This document shows, piece after piece, positions 50,601 to 61,898 of a stretch of 64,000 nt of DNA. The stretch lies in assembly GCA_951230915.1 (NCBI GenBank), contig OX579640.1:8080981-8144980 (forward strand). The letters run 5' to 3'. The DNA is from Antitrichia curtipendula (lineage: Eukaryota; Streptophyta; Bryopsida; Hypnales; Leucodontaceae). The notes beneath the pieces were generated by a model. The model saw only the letters and a list, made by a program, of their open reading frames with translations, had not been told where the DNA came from and did not search any database. The position numbers and the translations under genes were made by a program. Position 1 is the first letter of the stretch. Each line of letters starts with the position of its first letter.

Positions 50601-51589
50601 CGCCTTTTTCTTGCCTTTCAAAATAGCCGCAGTATTCCTGATAAGCATTTTGTTCGCCATCGTTGCCATAGCTCTAACATCTTCTTTTTCACGGTTCCGA
50701 ATAATCACATTGCAGAGTGCTTGAACAAAGTATGTTCCAGATTTTGTGTCTCGCCAAGACTCATTTCCTTCCTCTGTGGAAAATACCACCAACGAGTCCT
50801 TCCCGGCAGTTTTAATATAATCCACAACGCTCTCTCGAGATCGATTCCATTTTTTTGAGTATTCTCCCCGACAGGAGTCAATGAAGAATACTTTTGGGAC
50901 TCCCTCCCATGCATCACAGGTCATCAACGGCTTGAGGATGTCGTCATAAATGTACACCTTGCTGTCCGCATCGGCATCAATAGCTTCGATATAATGGCCA
51001 CGCTCGTCGGTGTTACCATGTGCGCTTACGAAGCATACAAAACAATCTAAGGTTTCCTCAGGTTTGATCATCGATATGTTTCTCACAGTCTTCATCAAAA
51101 CTTTCGCTTTCTGATCCTCATATTTAGTTACCTCAAAGCAAAGTGTCTCGAAAAGAGTCTCCAACCTTGCCATGTCTGCTGCCGCTCCAGAGCGCTCCTT
51201 GCCTTTTGGATAATTCACCATGCTGATGAGGATTGCGTCGCCTCGCTTCACTTCAGTAATCCCAGCTGCTCGCTGTTTCAAGAATCGCGATGGGTATTCA
51301 CATGATGACGCCTAGAGCACAGCACAAACAAACCACCATGAGGACGAGTTAATCCAGTGCACTTACGAAAATAGGATGACTTCTAACACTGGAACCTCTT
51401 GAAGGTTTCTTTGAGCCTCCTCATGATCATAATGAACCTCGAGTACAGGAAATGATAAATCAACCTAAAAAATAACAAAAATCAAACAATGCGATAAAAA
51501 TTCATAAAACCAAAGTAATACGTTCAAATTCGATGGAACAAGTCAAGGTCTATATGAACAACATAGAAAGAGGAGAGAACACGTACCAT
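47667..51589 (-). CDS. NLR2: caspase-like / NB-ARC / LRR / ARM immune-receptor-like protein with intact catalytic dyad
   Basis: Intracellular NLR fused to a caspase-type protease domain. Exons (minus): ATG alone at 51587-51589, then 50516-51311 and 47667-50224; total 1,118 residues. No in-frame ATG precedes the caspase homology in the second exon. A CTCTAG acceptor at 51312 and an ACATG|GTACGT donor supply one in frame; the first exon is inferred. Caspase (C14)-like domain about 24-255: SAHGN (His99) and FIDSCRG (Cys148) keep the catalytic pair, followed by a small-subunit-like part ending KLFWRTQD. There is no hydrolase domain. NB-ARC: GTGGIGKTT (312-320), FLILDDVW (391-398), CIITSRK, GKMP, VHD (608-610). 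LRRs follow, then ARM-like repeats and a tail with C1087-x-H1089-x8-C1098-x2-C1101. Closest relative is NLR1, with a shared phase-1 intron before NB-ARC. Nucleotide-dependent oligomerisation activating the protease is inferred. Confidence 0.87.
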
Positions 51590-54434
51590 GTTCCTACCGA
51601 AACGTATAAGGATTCCACAACCAACAACAGTCTGCTCTGATAAAAATAACGGAATTCTCCAGCTTCAAACGCCCGTCGCTCATTCAGCGCACGAGGAGGA
51701 TCAATCGAAGCCCTCCAGGTAATGTGCCGAGCCGTGACTAGTTCTGCGCTCTGTCACCGCTCCAAGCTCTTACTCCAGACTCTAAATTGTGTATAAGACT
51801 GCAAAACCGGATGCGGATGTGACACTAATCTAACAGGTAAACGAATTCTTTATTAAAAAACTAATCAAGATTTAAAAAGAAAAAAAACACCTGTAAATGC
51901 GCAAACTAGGTGCTGCTCAGAGCTAACGTAGACAACTGATGGTGAAGTAGTCGGTACGAAAGGAACTGGAGTTCTCAAATCCCAAACAGTCACGAACTCA
52001 TCTGCTCAGAGTCCGCCTTTTCTAGCTCTATCATTAGACTTAATTTATTAATATGTGAGCATCACGACGATGAACGACTTGCAAGGCGTGACACACAATC
52101 AGTGAGCAATTACAGGGACAAAACAATGCATAACAAACCCTAAACCATATAACACTGGAACTTTTAATAATGCTCACGGTTCATCTACGTCGTGATGCTG
52201 GAAACGAGAAACACTGGATATGGATTCACGGAAAACGGACTTCAAAGACACTTGAAAGAACAGGCAAAAGAGCAGCAATAAATTGAGACCACGAGAACGT
52301 CAATCTAGGCAAAGCGTGGCAGAGAGGTGGAGCACCTTGTGTAGAGAAATCGTAAGCAGGTAATGTAACCCCAACAACTCCAAGTGGACGAAGGGTTCTA
52401 CACGGAACGCGCCATTCCACATTATTTACCGACAAAAATGCTTCATTGTCAATACCGACAGAACGAGTCCAACCCAAAACAGTACCCCAGTTCTCTATAG
52501 CAACCTATAATTTAGTGCAAGGGCGGGCCCAAGTCCAAAATTTTCAGTTTGGGGAAAACTCTCGAATTTATTATTTCCACCGATGATCAAATTTGGAAAA
52601 TTTGAATTCCTATCTGGAAACAGAGACCCCGAATTAGCTTCGACGGGTCGAGATATTCAAAATCTACTACCACAAATAGGGAGCAGATTATTAACATTAT
52701 CCGGCATGGTGTAAAATTTGGAGTCGGGCCAGGGAGGATTGACACCTCTATTGCCCCGTGTTTTAACACTGGAATTTTTTATTTGCCGCATAAGATCAAA
52801 TTTTCAAATTTTGAATCCATATTTGCAATGAGAGGCCCCAAATTAGCTAGGAGACGTGAAGAAATACAAAATTTAAGCGGCACAAAATAGGGGGCAATTT
52901 TTACATTTACCCTTTGATGGGGGCAATAGAGGTGTCAATCCTCCCTGACCGCCCTGGCATTACCTAATGCGGTCTGCAAATAGAATGCACTGTCTGCAAA
53001 TAGTATGCACTGTTCCCGAAAGTGTGGAATCTGATCACCCGGGGCTTTGAAAGATTTCCTCGTCGTGTTGTTCTCAAGAGTGGGTCCTGTACTTCAGTTC
53101 TTCGAAACCACATTGCAGGACATGCCAACTCCTAGTCTCCAACGTAACGCAAAGTTCTCTGCATTAGCAACATTTGTCTGCAAAAAGCAACTGACCAGCC
53201 ACTGCCACACCATATCGTGTATCGACACAAATGCTACTCCAAGAAAAGTAAGAGAATCTCTTGCAACCCTCTGAGCATCCGCCACTGCGACGAGGGGAAT
53301 AATTTCGCACTGCGAAATGAAAGTGCTGTTGCAGGCCCGGGTTATTCGATAAACTTCGTGATACCGAGGGACTTCAGCACCAATCAACTCACCCTGAAAT
53401 TAAGGGATTCTATGAAATCTTGGCTAATCGCTAAAGACTACTTGCGGGAGGGACACATCGACAGAGAGCTCAAGACTTCACCGGAAATTGGGCCCAAATT
53501 GAGAACGGGGCCAGAGTTCCTTGATTGAGCTTGCAGTGGAAACACAAAGAAACAAAACAATGGGACCCAACGGAGCTCAATGGAGTCCAATAATGCACAG
53601 GGCACAAGATCCCTTACGAGCTACTCCATCCATCGGCACAAGCCATAATAACAGTACGTGGAGTCACACTTGCTGAGTGCCACGACACAGGCAATGACGG
53701 AGCAAACTGGTTGGCATTTATCGTAGCTGCTTAGACCTTTAAAAAGCTTGTTTGATTTTACGTTGCTCGATTGCCCTTGATGCCACTGGGTGGACTCTTC
53801 ATCCCCATAGCAAACTTGCATTAGCTGGAGGTAATTTTGGCGTTGGTGCTAGCGAGAATCGCTCAGCAACAAGTTAACATTCCAGTAGCAAGTGCAGTTT
53901 CCCTCGAAGAAGCTCTAAGAAGCCCAAAGCCGAGTTCAATGTTCCAATAAAACGCTTGGGAAAAGTGGAGGCGATGACTGCGATGAATCTGCTGCGGCTG
54001 TTGGCGAATTTTTCTATTCTTGTAAACTCAGAAGGTTCTTCACTACCCCCAAGTATGCTCTGTGTAATCAGCTTAATTACCCAGACAGGAATTAGAACCA
54101 TTTCCGTTTCATTGTAAGCATGGTACAAGTCAGTGCAGATCTTCACTAGACAAGAGCTTCACTGCAATGAATTCCGAATCTTGAGATATCCAAAGGCCTA
54201 TCAAAATGTTACAAGTTTGGTGGAGAATGTGTGATACCTTCCCTCGAATCCTACCATCAATTTTTGTTAACATTTGCACAACGAAACGCTATCTACTTTC
54301 AGTCAGTACACATATGCTAGAGCAACAGGAAGATATACAGAAGAACAGAATAGCGAGCTGCCCTGTTATGAAATGCTACACAACAAGCTAATGTTGATAT
54401 TGATACACTAAACAACATGCACGTACATGTGATG
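51590..54434. other. Spacer: NLR2 upstream region and ArfGAP 3' flank
   Basis: No gene recognised. 51590-51780 is the NLR2 5' UTR and promoter. 52500-52950 is repeat-derived. The frames at 53050-54150 have no domains; the rightmost part (about 53850-54434) is probably the ArfGAP 3' UTR. Confidence 0.5.
52731..52946. repeat. 27-bp perfect inverted repeats, possible MITE
   Basis: AGGGAGGATTGACACCTCTA TTGCCCC at 52731-52757 is repeated exactly in inverse at 52920-52946. The sequence between (from GATCAAATTT) and the sequence before the left arm (52590-52720) are diverged direct copies, with CCCCGAATTAGCT or CCCCAAATTAGCT in common. It looks like a nested or tandem foldback element. Confidence 0.55.
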
Positions 54435-57400
54435 TCACCTGCTAGTTTCAGAAAGCATAATAAATAGTTCTTCATCTGTGATAGCTCCTCCCCTCTCCAC
54501 TGCACACTCCAAAGGAGTTTTACCCGCGTTGTTCACAGCACCCGGCTTTGATCCTCTGCAGATCAATGGACAGATCAGTACCAGAACTACACAACCACAA
54601 ATAAAAAAGCTGAAATTTGAGACATCCACCACCTCTTCATACCTACATGTTAGAGTTGAAGACTTGTCCATGAATCTTTGATGTGCGTGATGTGATCAAT
54701 CCAGTTCAGAACTCATAAACTTCATCAAGGCATTCATAGCTGAGCCAGTTACCCAACTCACGGCTCCAAAATCCACTAATTGAGAGGCTCATAAGAAGTG
54801 TTTGAAAATTAGCGCTCATGCTTTAGGAGTAGCTTCAAAACATCATCTAAAACAGATCTTAGATTTCATAGTACAATATTACTAAATTTGTTTTCTTTGA
54901 CTTGTCAGTTTAAGGATGATGAGGTAACGTAAAGCTTTCGCGATTGCACTTGAGAAACATACCTTGTAAGTAGAAGCTTAGCACAGGAGTTGTTTCCACA
55001 CACAACACAGTGGTGAAGAGGTGTTCGGCCAAAATAATCGACAACATTGACTTGAGCCCCGTGTTGCAGTAGTAGCTCGACCAGGATGAGATCCCCAATT
55101 TGGCAGGCAATATGCAGTAATGTGCAACCCCGAAAATCTTTCAAACTTGCTGCAGATGAGTCATCAGAAGTTACGCTCCCAGGGCTTGAAGGACCTGAAT
55201 GGGACCCCGACTCGTCCTGTGACGGTAATCGCGAAGATGAGCTCCAATTCCTCCGGCCACTCTGAGTGGCACTAAGAGAGCCACTAAGAGAGTTTTTCCG
55301 CAAGAGAGCTCCAGCGATGCTTGCCAAAGGTGACCAAGAAGATTCCGTAGCACCCATTACTTGCTCGAAGGTTGTGTTGGCATTAGCATCAGCAGTTATA
55401 AGAAGACGAAGAATGAGCTTCACTTTGTTCATCTGAACAGCATCCCATATCTGGCGTGCCCATGATGGACCCCGAGGATCTAGCTTCAACTTCTGCACAA
55501 ACTTTTTCTCCATATACTGCATGTGAAGCAATAACAGTCATCAGCGGAGCATTCCATATGGGAGTGCATTAACTCCTTTGAACAAAGGGTGACTGCTTAA
55601 ATGACGAAATACTTTGTCCGTTATGGGAATAATCGAACTATTAAGAACCAGCACACAGACCCTATCATTTATCTTCTTACTAGTCAAATACTTTGCGTAT
55701 CGAGGAGTTCAAAGTCTCTCACATTAACTGAAAGATCGTGCTTACTATACTCATTAGGTTCGTTTATTAAACAAAGGGCTGGAACGAAACCTTCGCTTGA
55801 ATAAATCGCTCCTTAATGGGTGTAGGGTCTCTGGGGCCAGGCCTTGCTCTAGTAACACTTGCGCTAGTCAACTGTCCCTCCTGACCGACTCTGCAAAGTC
55901 AATTCCCCGTTTCTATTAGTCAATATACGGTTCACCAACACGCGTATAACCTATCAAAAGTTATCCATGGAAATGATTGCAATCACAAATACAACCTTTC
56001 AATCGACTCCTCAACGTTCAAGAGCTCTTCCCATATGCTGTTGGCATACGAATTTCCGATTGATTGAAAATAGCCTATTACAGAGGGCTCCCAAACTTTG
56101 ACATCTAAAGTCAATGATCGAACCTGGCAACAAATTTAAGTTAAATTAGCGATAGAATGACGAAGAATGTAGCAACATAATAGACCTAGAGCAAACCAAC
56201 AAGATTCTGCTAAGATAGATCATGGCACTCAAGGAGGGAGTCAAGTGCGTAGAATAAATTCACAAGAACTTTAAATTCACTACAAACCTTCACATATACA
56301 ATCCATTGACTATATATTAAGAAAGATAATAATCCCAACCTAGAAAATCAAAGGTTAACTCTAGGATAACAAGAGCGTGTTGCTTACCTTAGAAATTTGT
56401 ACGCTCATGTTTCTGTGCACCCCTGAGCACTCGATGCAAAGCAGAATACCAAGATTCAGGGAAGCCCAATCGGGGTCAGCAGCACCACAATCAGCACAAG
56501 CATCATTTCCCGGGACTCTACGCAAAACATCAAGGGGTCTTTCCAGTCCAGAGTGGTCACGCTGGGCATTACTAGAGCCATCTCGTGCTACTGCTGCATC
56601 TTCATCAACCTGCAAGGATATTGCAATCAATAATGCATATGCTGTTTCCGTTGGAGACTCTCTGTTTGACTTCAACACTGTCTCAATATGTAAAAGCAAA
56701 ACAAATACTACATCTTCAAACAAAACCAAGTGATTTTGTCAGTGTCTTGATATGACTAAATATGTCATCGTATCATGCACAGAGGAATCACAGCGACCAT
56801 AATCAGAGTGTTAATTTTACCTGCTCATGTACTTGATTGTTTAAAAGCGACGAAATGACTCCTGTGATTTTGTCCATCCAGTCCATTCTGTCAATGGCAT
56901 TTTCTGCCTGCAAACAAACATCTATAATCAACACACAACCTCGTATCAACTTCAGCAGAATATCTACCTGTTTAGGACAGACAAAGTGCAAGCTGAGGGT
57001 ACACAAGAACCTGAAGAGTGTAACTTTTAGACGGAGATATAATCCGGAAGCAGAACCGAAGATCTGACTGTTCTGAGTCTATCTTGATCGTAGACGTCAG
57101 CAGATTAACAGTGTGATGTGCAATATTTTTCTCTTCCTGTACACAAGATAAAAAGAATGTCACTTTCACAGCAAGAGGAAAAAAGTGCACCAGCTTGCTC
57201 AAATGAAGAGACTGAGTCCAAGATAGAACAGAACTAGCATGCTGCACGCTAGTAAGATCAGGAAAATCATGCAGGACTGGTCATTTAAACAAAATACCTA
57301 ATTCTAAGGGTAGAAAGTCAGCTTACAGTAGCTTTGCCCCACTGCTTTCGATAATAATATAGCATCCCTCTGCTATCCAGAACAAAAAACCTTCGCTTCC

Positions 57401-60400
57401 AGTCACCTCGTAAATTTGTCGAACGTTTCAAGAGATATCCTTGCTTAAGCGTTTGAATCTGCAAAGCCACCCTAAAATCAATTCAACGCACACTTCTAAA
57501 ACTGTTTATTAATCCCAAATTTCAGATGCGGCCCCATTGGTATCTGATCGTAGTGTTTCTCTGGAGTAACATTAGATGCACCTGTCCTTTCGGGGTTGAC
57601 TGCATGACAGCCTCAATCATCTTATGCGAACTGCGGCCGACACCCTGAATACCATCTCCAGCCGAGGAGGTGTCATAATCAATTGACCGTTGACTTTCTC
57701 TCTCCACCTCCTGCCTGTACTCCTGCATGCGGTCTGCAAGTGCTGCCTGCTCGTAGTTGGCTCTCTCTCTGGATTGTTGCGCGTAAGTTAACACCTGCCC
57801 CAATTCATCACCCAAAATTCCTAATTTGATTGAAGTCCAACTTAAGAGTGGTACCAATAAATGTTAAAACCGCAGCATCTTACCCCCAAAACAAACCACT
57901 CAACCATGAAACAATTTTGAAGCAAAACAACTGCACGCAACACCAACACATACCGCCAGACTCCCCAGATACTGAAGGTTCATAGAGGTCCTTTGCAACT
58001 TTATTACAAAAATTACAAATGTATAGTCAAAAGTACAATCAAACAATATTGCTGGCTGGTACATTAAGTCTCTAGAAGGAATCAAACTGTTTGCATAGTC
58101 TCTCACCTGATGAATGTAGGGTTCCATTTCATGTAACAACTCATATCCCTGCACCACACTCGGCGGGTCTAAATTAGCAAATTCGTACCGCTAAGTGTTA
58201 TCAAGCCAACTACGTTCTCGTATGGACTGTTTGAGTCGCCAAAGTATTATCTATTATGCTCAACAAATAAAATTTCAAACTGAAAATGTAGAGTAGATAG
58301 CACTACAACTCTCAGGAAACTACAGAGTTTACAATGAGCAAGCACGAGGAAAATCATTACAAGGATACATTTCCTAAACCAAATATATGATTACCTGCTT
58401 GAAGTACCTGAGATGCGCATCCATGGTACCGCTCACAGCTTCAAGGAACTCAAACTTTTTTTTCGCCTCACTATTGGTGAGTGCCGTCATCTGCAGTGTT
58501 AGATTGCGGGTTAGACCTACAAAACCCATGTATTACTTTCATACTTTTCAATCATGTTGTGTACAAAACACCCAATCCAATGCAGAACCAGTATCTTGAC
58601 TCTTCAACGCGACATTGGAAGGCCAACCATACGACTGCATCACAAAGACCATGTGATGACATACTAATACCGTCTATCACGCTTCGATTTCACTGAGATG
58701 CAATAACAAGTTCGCGGTCATCAGTTAAATCAATTACCAAGTTGAATCGAGCCTGTTCAAATTGTGATTTGGCATTCCGTAAATCCTGCGAAACGATGAC
58801 ATTATAAGAATGTAGCAGACTTACATACTCCAACAATAGAAGGCAGATATCCATAGCCATAAGGTAAACTTTAGCGGATAGACAAAGTGAGTGTCTGAAC
58901 AAAGCTGAAGACAGAGGCATCTAAAGCTGGTTTGCGGCCTGAAATAAATTACACATTCAGTAATCTAATTAATCCTTAATGCAAATCGGTGAATCTAATA
59001 TATTAGAACGAACACTCTCATTAGTTCCTTTAAGAGGTATGAGCATGTCTCTGAAAGCATACTATAAATGAGTTCAGAATGTTCTGATAGAAAACAAACC
59101 TCCTCAAACTCCGCCACCACTTCTGGTTTAGTATCCTTCTTCAAAGCTAAATACTTCTCTCGCACCTGTTCGAACCAGCCACAATAATAATGGTCGTGTA
59201 TTAAATCAACTCACTGAACCATTTCAGAAAGTCAACTGTTCCTCTAATCGTGCAGTTTGCCAAAGCAGGAATGACCAGATTTCAACATGCGACTGCGATA
59301 CTGCATACGCTTACAGAATCGTACCAAAGTATTTCAGCAGATATTTGTAGCAGAAAGTCAGCCACTCTACTTTGGGAACAAAAAGGGAAAAGAAGACATT
59401 ACAATAGTGCCACAACAGCTTTATCCAATGAGTGGGAGAAGATAATTGATCAATACCTGGTCATAATGCAAATTGGCTTTGTCAAATCGTTTCCTAACTT
59501 CCTGCAAACATGAAATGCATGTGAATTTCAAGGGAGTTGGCATTTAGTTTCTTGCCCAATCAGCTCGGAAGGGAAGGTCAGAATGGAAGATTTTAACATT
59601 GAACTTGCAGGAGTCAGGTAAAAGCTGTGGGGTTATTTTACAACCATAATGGACGTGCCCAAAAGCAGCAGCTGGAAGGGTCTTCAACAAGAATGGGACA
59701 GACCTTGACGTCTTGGAGATCGATGCTCACAAATTGCGTTAGGCGGTCATTCAGCATGTGCTCCACCTACATCATATAAGCACGCTTAAGATTGTGAGAC
59801 TCTGAACCCGACAAACTGCAGGATCCTAATCATCTGCAATACCCTAACATAACAACCTGCTGCGATTCTAGAAACACTCCGGCAAGACATCGTTTTCCAG
59901 AAACGGAAAATAATTCAAAACCTAAAGACTACATACCTGCGAACGGAGGACTTCCTTGTATGTCCCTATCTCCCTCAGGGCAACAGTAAACTTTGTCATC
60001 ACAGGTCCTGTTCAGTGTCCGGCAAGTAAGTGAATAATCCTCAAACTCAATCAGCAGTAAAACCGTAATAGAAAGTCAAGTAATAAGCTGCACGAGCATA
60101 CAAGACATCTTCAAGACCAAATAGGACACTGGCCACAACAAAAGACAATAGAGATAGTATTTGCAGAACAGGAACCTCCAACAGCAACACTGATTGGATC
60201 GTCGTGGCCTCCACCAAAGGTCTCCACTGCATTCGCGAAAGCAGTGTCACCAGCATATGATTCGTCAAGGCCCTCACTGCAGTATTATAATGGATATATG
60301 AAAATAACAAAAAGAAACATTCTTGTAAGATCTCAGTACGACCTCAGCTTTCCTTTATTCACTGCTGAAAAATTTCAAGCACTCGAACATTCATATTCAC

Positions 60401-61898
60401 ATACATACGTGTATTTTCGGCACCCTTTGTGGAAGCGTGTACACCTCTCCCTCAAAGCCTCCGCGCTCTCCTCAAGAGCCTGCAGCTGTAGTTCTCGATG
60501 CAACCATTCATTCACGCACTCAATCAAGTATGCTCGGTGCACGCACAACAAACGCCACTGTTCGAGACAAACATAATTCTTTCCAACAATCCATCTCGAG
60601 TTAATACTAGGTAGGACCATCGAGCATTAAGACTGAGAACGACTACATTACATACTCTTTCGATTCTACCAAGTTCCCGTATCTAGTGAGCTGTCCAGGA
60701 CAATGCGGTAGTATTATAGATTAGACAGCGGAACGAATTGAATGCACAGACACCTTCAATAAGTATACTCCTCTGCCCCAAAATAATTTCGTGGTTTGAG
60801 AACACTAGTTAAAATAAGCCTCAGATTTTGTCCAAAAAAAATGGTATCTTGTGCTTATAGTATGTATTATAGTACTACATGCTTGCAATATGTTTACCAT
60901 TACAATATTGTATTGTGAAAAATTGTTATATGTATATTTGTCTTTTCTAGTGCAATTCTAAACTAAGCTTATTTTTAAAAATGTTTTCAAACCGCTGAAT
61001 TATTTTGGGGCAGAGTAGTGCACACTTTCTATTTCTGAAGCTGAAAACTCATGCAAATCAAATTGTTGTTACTAGTTCAGAAATCCATCAAATTAAAAAT
61101 GTAAAGTGCATTGGAAAGATCAAGTAGTCTATTTTCAAGTTATAAAACATTTGCATGCTAATTTTTTTGAAAGAATACAAGAATTTGGCTATGTATCTAT
61201 CACTTAGTACTTCCACCCTCAACACAAATTACAACATTCAATTCTATGAGGCATTGATGAAATGAGAACTTCAAGCATGTCCATAGATATCCCTTCCCAT
61301 TTTTTTGTCATCGATTCAAAAAGTTCTCATTTCTAGACAAAGACTAATTCTAGATAAGATTTTCAGTACTTGGGACAGGTTTTCTATGGGGTTAACATCA
61401 AGGAAGTTTGTTGGTCATGTTAAGTTCTTCATACCAAGTGATTATTGTGCACTCTCTTGCCAAGATTAGAATCTCTTAATTGCAAGTAGTTTCAAAGAAA
61501 GAACACCAATATTCTGACTGATATAATTAAGTGAAGTTGGCAGCTGTAAGAGGGATGCACACAAGAAAGCATGTAAACTTACTCAATGTGACTGTACTTG
61601 GACGAATCTATCCTTAAGTGGATTCAAGTGTAAAGCCTGAATATCCTCAAACTCCACCGGAAGAAGGAAATTTTCGAGCACAAACATCACACCAGTAGTA
61701 TATCTAGTGGATTATTCCCGAAGGTCTACAAAAGACGGGTACCTTTTGGCAGCTAGGCCATACTTCGACATTAATCAATAAATTTGTCTCACATAAACTA
61801 GATATTGTAGGAAAATTTTCGATGTTAAGAAAAAGAAGAAACAGTGCGTGTACCTGCTTCCTGAACATGGGCGAATCGTCCAGCTTTGTGAAATGCAT
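54435..61898 (-). CDS. AGD3: BAR-PH-ArfGAP-ankyrin protein (AGD1-4 / VAN3 family)
   Basis: GTPase-activating protein for ARF small GTPases in vesicle traffic at the trans-Golgi network and plasma membrane; the Arabidopsis member VAN3/SFC is needed for auxin-dependent vein patterning. Nineteen exons, all GT/AG and in frame: 61854-61898, 60409-60485, 60176-60276, 59937-60007, 59704-59766, 59457-59501, 59100-59165, 58738-58785, 58395-58490, 58107-58148, 57582-57794, 57327-57458, 57011-57136, 56821-56907, 56388-56609, 55996-56123, 55791-55890, 54963-55516, 54435-54555. Total 778 residues, normal length. BAR about 1-230 (MHFTKLDDSPMFRKQ start), PH about 290-400 (GYLLKRSTNLRGDWKRRFF), ArfGAP zinc finger C442-x2-C445-x16-C462-x2-C465 with Arg470, Ser-rich linker 625-675, ankyrin repeats about 682-775. 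Which of AGD1-4 is orthologous cannot be settled here. Confidence 0.93.
60768..61015. mobile_element. Stowaway-like MITE in ArfGAP intron 1
   Basis: The left end CTCCTCTGCCCCAAAATAAT and the right end, inverted, CTCTGCCCCAAAATAATTCA form terminal inverted repeats flanked by TA on both sides (60766-60767, 61016-61017). Ends of CTCC(N)CTG-CCCCAAAATAA type followed by GGTTT are the classic Stowaway signature. It is 248 bp and AT-rich inside. Confidence 0.8.

Noticed and set aside
53874..54146. 90-codon minus-strand frame after the ArfGAP stop
   Set aside because: It has no domain and no splice link to the ankyrin exon; most likely 3' UTR.
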